This document shows, piece by piece, positions 43,585-51,679 of a stretch of 64,000 bases of DNA (position 1 is the stretch's first letter; each line of letters starts with the position of its first letter). Origin of the DNA: Chryseobacterium daecheongense (lineage in GTDB: Bacteria; Bacteroidota; Bacteroidia; Flavobacteriales; Weeksellaceae); contig CP115858.1 in assembly GCA_027920525.1 (NCBI GenBank), positions 868,001-932,000 of the forward strand, given 5' to 3'. Position numbers and translations under genes: made by a program. The notes under the pieces were generated by a model. The model had not been told where the DNA came from, did no database searches, and worked only from the letters and a program-made list of their open reading frames with translations.

Positions 43585-44317
43585 AGCAATTATATGTAAA
43601 GATCTGACCAAGCAGTTTGGAGATTTTAAGGCCGTAGACGGTATTTCCTTCGATGTAGATCAGGGCGAAATATTCGGTTTCCTGGGAGCCAACGGGGCAG
43701 GGAAGACCACCGCCATGCGTATCCTTTGTGGCCTTTCTTTTCCAACCTCAGGAAAAGCAATAGTAGCCGGTTATAATGTATACAAACAACAGGAAGAGAT
43801 CAAGAAAAATATAGGCTATATGAGTCAGAAGTTCTCTTTATGTGATAATCTTACTGTATTGGAGAATATTGAGTTTTATGGAGGAGTATATGGCGTATCG
43901 CGTTCAGATATAAAAACACGAAGCAATGAACTTATTTCCGGATTAGGACTGGAAAAAGAGGCTAAAAAACTGGTGGGTTCCTTACCGCTGGGCTGGAAAC
44001 AAAAGCTGGCCTTTTCAGTAGCTGTTTTTCACAAGCCTAAAATCGTATTCCTGGATGAACCCACAGGTGGAGTAGATCCCATTACAAGAAGGCAGTTCTG
44101 GGATATGATCTATCAGGCAGCAGCGGATGGGATCACGGTGTTCGTGACCACCCATTATATGGATGAAGCAGAATATTGTAACCGGATTACTGTAATGGTG
44201 GACGGAAGAGTAGAAGCCATGGATACCCCCGCCAACCTGAAGAACCAGTTTGGAACCCATTCGATGGACGAAGTTTTTTACCAGTTGGCAAGAAGTGCCA
44301 AAAGATCAGGAGATTAG
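43574..44317 (+). CDS. ABC transporter ATP-binding protein (second YbhF-like half)
   Basis: This 247-residue ATPase has Walker A GANGAGKTT (38-46) and Walker B IVFLDEPTGGVD. The signature is LPLGWKQK instead of LSGGxxQ, which is usual for the second half of YbhF-type pairs. Its start overlaps the preceding ATPase by 11 bp and its stop is 2 bp from the first permease. Translational coupling of the whole transporter is likely. Confidence 0.94.
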   Translation: MENKAIICKDLTKQFGDFKAVDGISFDVDQGEIFGFLGANGAGKTTAMRILCGLSFPTSGKAIVAGYNVYKQQEEIKKNIGYMSQKFSLCDNLTVLENIEFYGGVYGVSRSDIKTRSNELISGLGLEKEAKKLVGSLPLGWKQKLAFSVAVFHKPKIVFLDEPTGGVDPITRRQFWDMIYQAAADGITVFVTTHYMDEAEYCNRITVMVDGRVEAMDTPANLKNQFGTHSMDEVFYQLARSAKRSGD

Positions 44318-44319
44318 TT

Positions 44320-45426
44320 ATGAAACAGTTACTCGTATTTATCAGGAAAGAATTTTACCATGTTTTCAGAGATCGGAGAACCTTACTTATCCTTTTTGGT
44401 TTGCCTGTCGTTCAAATCATCTTATTTGGATATGCATTAAGCAGCGAGGTAAAAAATATAGGTATTGCCATACAGGATAATGCCCATGACATCCATTCCG
44501 TCCAGATCATTTCCAAAATACAGGCAAGCCCCTATTTTAAAATGCATGGACCCATCCTGAATTATCCGGATGTGGAAAGAAGGTTTAAAGAAGGAAGCAT
44601 CAAATGTGCAGTTATATTCCCGGTCAATTTCGGAAAAGATCTCTATCGTACAGGCGGAGCGCAAATTCAGATTATAGCGGATGCATCAGATCCCAATACC
44701 GCAACGATATTAACCAATTATCTCAAAAATATCATTAATGATTATCAGCAACAACTTAATCCCCATATCAAAATCACATATAAAATAATTCCCGAAATAA
44801 GGCTGTTATACAATGAAGAACAAAACGGATCACTGAATTTTATTCCGGGAGTGATTGCTTTAATTTTTATGATTGTGAGTACGGCTTTAACCTCTGTATC
44901 TGTCGTTCGTGAAAAAGAAATGGGAACCATGGAAATCTTATTGGTTTCTCCTTTTAGGCCCGTTATGGTCCTGATGGCCAAAGCCATTCCTTATCTTGTA
45001 TTGTCTTTGGTCAATTTTGTGATCATCCTGCTGCTATCTGTGTATCTGCTGGATGTAGAAATCCGGGGCAGCCTGCTTTTATTATTTGGAGAAAGCATCT
45101 TATTCATTATCACATGTCTTTCCCTGGGATTGCTTATCTCGAATGTAACCAACTCCCAACAGACAGCCATGCTGATTTCTATGATGGGAATGATGCTACC
45201 TACATTATTGCTTACAGGATTTATGTTCCCTATAGAAAATATGCCCTGGATATTCCGTGTCGTATCACACATCCTTCCCTCAAGATATTACTATGATATC
45301 GTAAAAGCAGTTATGCTGAAAGGACTGGGCTTTAGTTATGTATGGAAAGAAACTCTTGTTTTACTCATTATGGCGGGTGGACTCTTAACGCTTGCCTTAA
45401 AGAAATTTAAAATCCGCTTGTCATGA
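44320..45426 (+). CDS. ABC-2 type permease (YbhS-like)
   Basis: This 368-residue inner-membrane subunit has one N-terminal helix (LLILFGLPVVQIILFGYAL), a large periplasmic loop of about 140 residues and five C-terminal helices. The ABC-2 signature VVREKEMGTMEILLVSPFRP follows the second helix. With the next gene it forms the heterodimeric membrane part of a YbhFSR-type exporter. The stop overlaps the next start (ATGA). Confidence 0.93.
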   Translation: MKQLLVFIRKEFYHVFRDRRTLLILFGLPVVQIILFGYALSSEVKNIGIAIQDNAHDIHSVQIISKIQASPYFKMHGPILNYPDVERRFKEGSIKCAVIFPVNFGKDLYRTGGAQIQIIADASDPNTATILTNYLKNIINDYQQQLNPHIKITYKIIPEIRLLYNEEQNGSLNFIPGVIALIFMIVSTALTSVSVVREKEMGTMEILLVSPFRPVMVLMAKAIPYLVLSLVNFVIILLLSVYLLDVEIRGSLLLLFGESILFIITCLSLGLLISNVTNSQQTAMLISMMGMMLPTLLLTGFMFPIENMPWIFRVVSHILPSRYYYDIVKAVMLKGLGFSYVWKETLVLLIMAGGLLTLALKKFKIRLS

Positions 45427-46547
45427 AAGTATTAAGCTTTATTTTAAGAAAAGAATTCCGTCAGATCTTCAGGGATAAGATTATCCTGGCAATGATGTTC
45501 ATGATGCCGACAATACAGCTCATCGTTATGCCATGGGCGGCTAACTTTGAGGTAAAAAATATTAATATTGCATATGTTGATCACGATCAAAGTAGCTATT
45601 CCCACAGACTGATCAACAAAATTGCTTCATCCGGATATTTTAAAATTGCAGGAAACCCGGATTCCTACCAAAAAGGATTGAAAATGATTGAACACGGTGA
45701 TGCCGATCTTGTTCTGGAGATCCCTGCTCACTTTGAACGCAATTTGGTCCGCGAGGAAAGCCAGAAAATAAATATATCGGTAGATGCGATCAACGGGACA
45801 AAGTCTTCTCTGGGAGGTAGCTATCTGGTATCGGTTATCGGAGATTTTAACAAAAATCTGGATATTAATATTAAATCACCGGTTAAAACCACCACTGTAT
45901 CTCCGGCAACCATTAAAGTGGCAAGTACCAACTGGTATAATCCAAGGGCAGAATACAAATACTATATGGTTCCTGGAATACTGGTCCTGCTTCTGACACT
46001 GATCGGAGGATTCATTACGGCTCTTAATATTGTCAAGGAAAAAGAAATCGGAACCATTGAGCAAATTAATGTTACCCCTATAAAAAAATGGCAATTTATC
46101 CTGGGGAAACTGATTCCTTTCTGGATTGTAGGAATGACTGTTTTTACCATCGGATTGATTGTAATGTACATTATTTACGGCATATTTCCTGAAGGAAGCC
46201 TTTTGACTCTTTATCTTTTTGCAGCAGTTTACCTTATTGCATTATTAGGGTTGGGCCTCCTGATCTCTACTTTTGCCGATACACAGCTTCAGGCAATGTT
46301 CATTGCATTTTTCTTCATGATGATCTTTATGTTGATGAGCGGATTTTTCACCAACACCGAAAGTATGCCAGACTGGGCGGGACAGATATCCAATTTTACT
46401 CCTGTTACCCATTTCATTAAAGTCGTAAGGCTTATTGTACTGAAGGGAAGTGGATTCTCTGAGATCAAAACCGAGTTTTTCTACCTGCTGGGATTCGCAT
46501 TGCTCCTGAATTCACTGGCAATTTACAACTACAGGAAAACGAGTTGA
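45423..46547 (+). CDS. ABC-2 type permease (YbhR-like)
   Basis: This 374-residue paralog of the preceding permease has the same layout: an N-terminal helix, a large periplasmic loop and a five-helix C-terminal half with IVKEKEIGTIEQINVTPIKKW. The 4-bp overlap with the first permease suggests equal synthesis. It is the last gene of the efflux operon; no strong terminator is visible before the ArsR gene at 46675. Confidence 0.93.
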   Translation: MKVLSFILRKEFRQIFRDKIILAMMFMMPTIQLIVMPWAANFEVKNINIAYVDHDQSSYSHRLINKIASSGYFKIAGNPDSYQKGLKMIEHGDADLVLEIPAHFERNLVREESQKINISVDAINGTKSSLGGSYLVSVIGDFNKNLDINIKSPVKTTTVSPATIKVASTNWYNPRAEYKYYMVPGILVLLLTLIGGFITALNIVKEKEIGTIEQINVTPIKKWQFILGKLIPFWIVGMTVFTIGLIVMYIIYGIFPEGSLLTLYLFAAVYLIALLGLGLLISTFADTQLQAMFIAFFFMMIFMLMSGFFTNTESMPDWAGQISNFTPVTHFIKVVRLIVLKGSGFSEIKTEFFYLLGFALLLNSLAIYNYRKTS

Positions 46548-46644
46548 AAGCACTGAAAATCAACGACAATTGTAAAATTATTTTGTTCGTATTTCTAATA
46601 ATTAATTGTTAAAATGGAAAAAATATTTTTAGTGTAACATATTT

Positions 46645-46661
46645 ATCGTAATATTGCAATA
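46645..46661. promoter_or_regulatory. ArsR operator, copy 1
   Basis: ATCGTAATATTGCAATA lies 13 bp before the arsR start and is repeated exactly at 47023. The internal TAATATTG is one mismatch from the -7 consensus, so the regulator would cover the promoter. Confidence 0.82.
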
Positions 46662-46674
46662 TAAAGTTATCATT

Positions 46675-47001
46675 ATGGGGGCAACCAAGACAGACCATTT
46701 TACGGATAAACAGAATAAAATAGCCACTATTGCCAAAGCATTGGGACATCCTGCACGGATTGCTATTATAGAATACCTGCTAAAAGTAAACGCATGTATA
46801 TGCGGGGATATCGTAAATGAACTTCCGCTGGCACAGGCTACGGTTTCCCAGCATTTAAAAGAATTAAAAAATGCAGGGCTCATCAAAGGAAATATCGAAG
46901 GAACTGCAATTTGCTACTGCATTGATGAAAAAACTTTTGAAGTTTTGAACGAATATTTCTCGGGGATTATTTCCACTGTTACTACACAAAAATGCTGCTA
47001 A
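46675..47001 (+). CDS. arsR: ArsR/SmtB family metalloregulator
   Basis: This 108-residue winged-helix repressor starts at ATG 46675; the earlier TTG lies inside the operator. It has an arsenic-type Cys pair in NACICGDIV and the recognition helix QATVSQHLKELKNAGLIKG. It also has a terminal Cys pair (KCC), which may add a third thiol ligand. Arsenite or antimonite would release it from DNA. It heads an arsenic resistance operon, and the same 17-bp site precedes it and the next gene. Confidence 0.92.
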   Translation: MGATKTDHFTDKQNKIATIAKALGHPARIAIIEYLLKVNACICGDIVNELPLAQATVSQHLKELKNAGLIKGNIEGTAICYCIDEKTFEVLNEYFSGIISTVTTQKCC

Positions 47002-47022
47002 TGCATTTTTTTGACCTTATCA

Positions 47023-47039
47023 ATCGTAATATTGCAATA
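47023..47039. promoter_or_regulatory. ArsR operator, copy 2
   Basis: An exact 17-bp copy of the site at 46645, placed 19 bp before the DUF6428 gene. A second ArsR-controlled promoter inside the operon is likely. Confidence 0.82.
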
Positions 47040-47058
47040 AACAAATAAAATAAAAACA

Positions 47059-47532
47059 ATGAAATTATCTGAAATCAAAAACATCTTACCAACATTACAT
47101 AATGTTGAATTTCAATTGGAAGACGGAACATTTGTACCTGAGCATTTTCATGTTACAGAAGTAGGAACGATAACAAAATCCTTTATTGATTGCGGAGGAA
47201 CCATAAGAAATGAAAAAGTAGTCAATTTCCAGCTTTGGAATGCCAATGACTATGAACATCGTTTAAAACCCGGAAAGCTTCTCAATATCATCGCACTATC
47301 CGAGGAAAAATTAGGAATTGAAGACCATGAAATAGAAGTGGAATATCAGAACATTACCATCGGAAAGTATGATCTGGATTTCAATGGAAAAACCTTTGTC
47401 CTTAAAAATAAAACCACAGCCTGCCTGGCTCAGGAAGCTTGTGGGGTTCCAACTGAAAAGAAAAAACTCAAATTATCAGACCTTTCTTCCCAATCAGGTG
47501 CTTGCTGTACACCAGAATCAGGATGCTGCTAA
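47059..47532 (+). CDS. DUF6428 family protein of the ars operon
   Basis: This 157-residue soluble protein begins MKLSEIKNILPTLHNVEF, with the conserved FVPEHFHVTEVG and NAKDY-like NANDYEHRLKPGKLL segments I associate with DUF6428. The C-terminus is Cys-rich (GACCTPESGCC), which could bind arsenite. The family recurs in Bacteroidetes arsenic operons and has no assigned activity. It has its own ArsR site and lies 33 bp before the phosphatase-type gene. Confidence 0.85.
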   Translation: MKLSEIKNILPTLHNVEFQLEDGTFVPEHFHVTEVGTITKSFIDCGGTIRNEKVVNFQLWNANDYEHRLKPGKLLNIIALSEEKLGIEDHEIEVEYQNITIGKYDLDFNGKTFVLKNKTTACLAQEACGVPTEKKKLKLSDLSSQSGACCTPESGCC

Positions 47533-47565
47533 TCAACTGTCTCATCTTAAAAATAAACAAAAATT

Positions 47566-48183
47566 ATGTATCCATCCGTTTTAGAAACTATAGAAAAATT
47601 AAAGGCCTTTGAAATTACCCAGGAAAGAAAAGTCCTGCTACAACCTCTTACAGAATTCATCCAGGCAAAATTCAATGCCGGAAATCCAATAAATCTAAAC
47701 TTTATTTGTACACACAACTCCAGAAGGAGCCATTTGTCACAGGTCTGGGCACAAGCAGCAGCCGATTTTTTTGCCATTCCAAAAGTAACTTGCTATTCGG
47801 GAGGGACGGAAGAAACAGCTGTATTTCCTACGGTTATAGAAACTCTGAAACAACAGGGATTCCAGATCCTGAAAATAGCTGAGAACGGAAATCCTGTTTA
47901 TTCAATCAGGTATAATGAAGAGTCCCAACCCATTATTGCTTTTTCTAAAAGATATGACAGTGCGTTTAATCCGGCCAACAGTTTTGCAGCAATCATGACT
48001 TGTTCTCAGGCAGATGGAGGCTGCCCTTTTATTCCAGGTGCAGAAAAGCGTATCCCAATCACTTTTGAAGATCCTAAAATTTCAGACAATACTCCTGAAC
48101 AGTCCAAAGTTTATGATGAAAGAAGTCTAGAGATAGGGGCAGAAATGTGGCATGTTTTTTCCCAGGTAAAACAACTCCATTAA
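47566..48183 (+). CDS. Low-molecular-weight phosphatase-type arsenate reductase
   Basis: This 205-residue protein has the CX5R loop (NFICTHNSRRSHLSQVWAQ) of low-Mr tyrosine phosphatases and ArsC-type arsenate reductases. A conserved C-terminal half (AFSKRYDSAFNPANSFAAIMTCSQADGGCPFIPGAEKRIP) carries further cysteines for the redox relay. It is longer than the usual 130-140 residue enzymes. Between arsR and acr3, arsenate reduction is the likely role. Confidence 0.88.
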   Translation: MYPSVLETIEKLKAFEITQERKVLLQPLTEFIQAKFNAGNPINLNFICTHNSRRSHLSQVWAQAAADFFAIPKVTCYSGGTEETAVFPTVIETLKQQGFQILKIAENGNPVYSIRYNEESQPIIAFSKRYDSAFNPANSFAAIMTCSQADGGCPFIPGAEKRIPITFEDPKISDNTPEQSKVYDERSLEIGAEMWHVFSQVKQLH

Positions 48184-48193
48184 GATCAATACT

Positions 48194-49228
48194 ATGCAGC
48201 CAAAATTAAAATTCCTGGACAGGTTTCTCACTTTATGGATATTCATTGCCATGATCTCAGGAATTATCCTGGGCAATGTATTTCCCGGAATCCCGGATAT
48301 GATCACCTCATTATCAGTGGGAACAACCAATATTCCTTTAGCCGTCGGTCTAATCGTAATGATGTATCCGCCATTGGCAAAGGTGGATTATTCTCTTCTC
48401 CCTGTAGCATTCAAAGATAAGAAGGTTATCGGTGTTTCACTATTGCTGAACTGGCTGATTGGCCCTGTTTTAATGTTCATATTAGCTGTTTTATTCTTAA
48501 GGAATGAACCGGATTATATGGTCGGCCTGATTCTCATAGGACTGGCAAGATGTATTGCAATGGTCCTTGTCTGGAATGACCTTGCAAAAGGTAACCGTGA
48601 GTATGCAGCCTTGTTGGTAGCTCTTAACAGCATATTCCAGGTATTCAGCTACAGTTTTATGATTTGGTTATTCATCAATGTCTTACCCGGAAAACTCGGC
48701 CTTGCTAATTTTAATATCAGCGTATCCATATCAGAAGTAACAGAAAGTGTTTTGATATATTTGGGCATCCCGTTTTTTGCCGGTTTTCTGAGCCGTTATT
48801 TATTTACAAAATTGAAGGGAAAGGAATGGTACCAGAGAAAGTTTATTCCTAAAATATCTCCTTTAACGCTATATGCCTTATTGTTTACCATCATCCTTAT
48901 GTTCAGCCTTAAGGGGGACAAAATTTTGGAACTCCCTTTAGATACACTAAAAGTAGCCATTCCGCTTATCGTCTATTTTATAGTGATGTTTATGATGAGT
49001 TTCTTTATCAATAAGCTGTTGAATATTCCTTACGATAAAAATGCAGCCATCGCATTTACTGCAACAGGAAACAATTTTGAACTTGCCATCGCCGTATCTA
49101 TCGCCGTGTTCGGAATCCATTCTCCACAGGCATTTGTTGGTGTGATCGGACCTTTGGTTGAAGTTCCGGTTCTGATACTATTGGTTAAGATCAGTTTATG
49201 GTTAAAGAACTATAGTAACAAGCCATAA
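48194..49228 (+). CDS. acr3: ACR3 family arsenite exporter
   Basis: This 344-residue inner-membrane carrier has ten predicted helices. The conserved cysteine of ACR3 proteins appears in GLARCIAMVLVWNDLAKG, and the AFTATGNNFELAIAVSIAVFG motif is also present. It exports arsenite in exchange for protons. It starts 10 bp after the reductase gene and ends the arsenic operon. Confidence 0.95.
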   Translation: MQPKLKFLDRFLTLWIFIAMISGIILGNVFPGIPDMITSLSVGTTNIPLAVGLIVMMYPPLAKVDYSLLPVAFKDKKVIGVSLLLNWLIGPVLMFILAVLFLRNEPDYMVGLILIGLARCIAMVLVWNDLAKGNREYAALLVALNSIFQVFSYSFMIWLFINVLPGKLGLANFNISVSISEVTESVLIYLGIPFFAGFLSRYLFTKLKGKEWYQRKFIPKISPLTLYALLFTIILMFSLKGDKILELPLDTLKVAIPLIVYFIVMFMMSFFINKLLNIPYDKNAAIAFTATGNNFELAIAVSIAVFGIHSPQAFVGVIGPLVEVPVLILLVKISLWLKNYSNKP

Positions 49229-49305
49229 CCATTTTTGTATGCACTTCAGGGTTGTTGATACCTGAAATAAAACCAGACTTTTTCCTATGACCTATTTTTG
49301 GTTAT

Positions 49306-49701
49306 ATGAAAAAGTCTTTTTTCCTTAGGTTTGCGTTATCCGTGATTTTATTGATGCACAGTGTTGACTCCATTGTAAGCGGGGATGTTAATAAATTCGG
49401 CATCCATTTTTTGAATACCATTGGTTTCAGTCCCTGGGGCTTGTATATCGCGTGGATGGTTAAATTAACCCATCTTTTATCCGTCCCATTTTTGGTGCTG
49501 AACAAATATATAAAACCGGTCGCGATATGCAACATACTGATCTTTATATCAGGGATCTATTATGTCCATGCACAAAACGGCTGGTTTGTGGTAGGAGGGG
49601 GTACCAACGGAATTGAATTTAATTTCCTTTTGATCTTTTGTTTTCTGAATCTTATGTTTCCGGAAATTTCCTTTAGAAAGAAAGAAGCAGGTCGTTCATA
49701 G
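49306..49701 (+). CDS. DoxX-like small membrane protein
   Basis: This 131-residue protein has four membrane helices (about 5-20, 40-60, 68-85 and 100-118), an N-terminal FALSVILLMHSVDSI and a charged tail. The pattern is that of the DoxX/DoxD-like superfamily, of which few members have a known role. It stands alone between the arsenic operon and the histidine kinase. Confidence 0.82.
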   Translation: MKKSFFLRFALSVILLMHSVDSIVSGDVNKFGIHFLNTIGFSPWGLYIAWMVKLTHLLSVPFLVLNKYIKPVAICNILIFISGIYYVHAQNGWFVVGGGTNGIEFNFLLIFCFLNLMFPEISFRKKEAGRS

Positions 49702-49779
49702 ACAAAAAGTTTCGTTTCATAGCTTTTCTACTTTTATATTGGTTTGAAAAATAGTATTTTGTAGTTTTAAATCGACAGC

Positions 49780-50850
49780 TTGAAAACCAATATCAAATCG
49801 AAATTATATACCCATCTGGTTTTTTGGATATTGTATTATATCCTTGAGGCTTATCTTGATTTCTATTGGTCCCGGTATCAGTTTCCGGATTTCAAATGGC
49901 AGATCAGGCTTCAGAACACCCTGACTCTTGAGTTGGGATATTTTTTTGTCAAAGTCCCTCTTGCCTATGCGTTACTCTATCTTTACGAAAAAACAGGCAT
50001 CAGTAAGCTTCTTAAGTATCTTTTTTCTATTCTCATTGTGATCTTTGCCGTGTTGGGACATCGGTTTTTCACGCATTATATCATTTATCCTTACATATAC
50101 GGAGTTACGGAAACCCTTGACGGAAAACAACCTTCGGGGTTTATCAACGGACTTGTTGCTTTCAATTCATTCATGGATCTTATTTTTATGGTCGGATTGG
50201 TATTCGGAGTTGAAATTACCCGGCAGAAGAACCTTCTCAAGAACCAGATATCCATGCTGAAATCGGAAAAACTGGATCAGGAACTCACCATGCTGAAAGC
50301 CCAGATCAATCCGCATTTTCTGTTCAATACGCTTAATAACATCTACGGAATGGCCCTGAAAAAGGCCGATGAGACCCCAGACGTCATTCTCCAGCTTTCC
50401 AAAATCATGCGTTATAATATCTATGAAGCAGCTGAACGACACATTTCCATTGCAAAAGATATTGAGAACATTAAAGATTTTATTGAAATTCAGAAAATCC
50501 GTCACCGGCGGCTTTTTGTTAATTTTAAAGAAGACATCGATAATCCCTCGCAGGAAATTTCACCGTTGATACTGATTCAGTTTATTGAAAATGCATTTAA
50601 ACATGGTGTATCCGAAAGTCTGGGTAATTCATTTATACATATAGATATTCGCCTGAAAAACGGCATCCTCCATTATTCTGTAGAAAACTCCAAAGAACAG
50701 ATAGCCGGTGATTCTACTAAAATAGGATTAAAAAATATCCGCAGACAACTTGAATTATTGTATCCGGAACATATCCTTTCTGTGGAAGATAAAAATGATC
50801 GGTATAACGTTAAACTAACCATTGACCTCAATGATACATTCAGCATCTAA
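49780..50850 (+). CDS. LytS-type sensor histidine kinase
   Basis: This 356-residue membrane kinase begins at TTG 49780; no closer in-frame ATG is available before the first helix. Four helices fill residues 10-150. A short coiled coil precedes the His_kinase domain, with the phosphorylated His in LKAQINPHFLFNTLNNIYGMA and ATP-binding IENAFKHGV. The LytTR regulator gene overlaps its end by 20 bp, which makes a two-component pair. Confidence 0.9.
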   Translation: MKTNIKSKLYTHLVFWILYYILEAYLDFYWSRYQFPDFKWQIRLQNTLTLELGYFFVKVPLAYALLYLYEKTGISKLLKYLFSILIVIFAVLGHRFFTHYIIYPYIYGVTETLDGKQPSGFINGLVAFNSFMDLIFMVGLVFGVEITRQKNLLKNQISMLKSEKLDQELTMLKAQINPHFLFNTLNNIYGMALKKADETPDVILQLSKIMRYNIYEAAERHISIAKDIENIKDFIEIQKIRHRRLFVNFKEDIDNPSQEISPLILIQFIENAFKHGVSESLGNSFIHIDIRLKNGILHYSVENSKEQIAGDSTKIGLKNIRRQLELLYPEHILSVEDKNDRYNVKLTIDLNDTFSI

Positions 50851-51532
50851 AAAATACAACTGCATTATCGTGGAAGATGAGCCTATTGCAGCTGAAATTC
50901 TGGAAAATTTTGTAATCCGGAACGAAGAACTCAACCTTGTTGGAAAATGTGCCGATGCTGTACACGCAAGCAGCCTTTTAAACATTCATGATGTAGATCT
51001 TATGTTTCTGGATCTCAACCTTCCCGTTATAAAAGGATTTGATTTTCTGAAAAAATTAAAGAATCCTCCTTTTGTCATTGTAACCACAGCTTATCATCAA
51101 TATGCAGTAGAAGGGTATGAACTCGATGTCGTGGATTACCTGATGAAACCCATTCCTTACGATAGGTTTGTTACTGCCATCAGTAAATTCAGACACATTA
51201 TGGAATCCGAAGAAGCTTTACTGGAAATTGCCGACCGTGATTACATTTTCATTAATAGCGGAAAAAAACAGGTTAAGATCACACTTCAGGACATTTTCTA
51301 TATTGAAAGTCTGCGCGAATATATTAATATCCATACAAAAGCAGAAACGCTCACCTTTAAAATGCCCATCAGTAAAATTGAAAAAAGCCTACCTTCAAAA
51401 ATATTCTTCCGTATTCATAAATCCTATATTGTTTCTAAATTAAAAATAGAAGTTAAATCAGCCAATATGATTCAGATAAACGGTAAAAAGCTTCCCATAG
51501 GCAGAACGTATAAGCCATTTGTTGAATTGTAG
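50831..51532 (+). CDS. LytTR family response regulator
   Basis: This 233-residue regulator has a receiver domain (about 6-120) with acidic pocket VEDEP and phospho-acceptor Asp in LMFLDLNLPVIKG. The C-terminal LytTR DNA-binding domain (about 135-230) reads IFYIESLREYINIHTK and FFRIHKSYIVS. Start ATG 50831 lies inside the kinase gene; translation is likely coupled. SusC pair 2 follows 147 bp later and could be its target (inference). Confidence 0.92.
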   Translation: MIHSASKKYNCIIVEDEPIAAEILENFVIRNEELNLVGKCADAVHASSLLNIHDVDLMFLDLNLPVIKGFDFLKKLKNPPFVIVTTAYHQYAVEGYELDVVDYLMKPIPYDRFVTAISKFRHIMESEEALLEIADRDYIFINSGKKQVKITLQDIFYIESLREYINIHTKAETLTFKMPISKIEKSLPSKIFFRIHKSYIVSKLKIEVKSANMIQINGKKLPIGRTYKPFVEL

Positions 51533-51679
51533 CATTCTTTAAGCCTTTATTCTGTAATGGTTTTATTTTTCCGGCCTCCAGTTTTAGTAGACGTTATCCA
51601 GCTGTTGATATATACATTTCATTAAAATATTCACCAATTATTGAATTTTGACTCATAACAGTTAAAAAAATCAATAATT

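Noticed and set aside
49229..49305. Hairpin TTCAGG/CCTGAA after ACR3 as terminator
   Set aside because: The stem is only 6 bp with a 10-nt loop and no T-run follows, so I did not annotate it.
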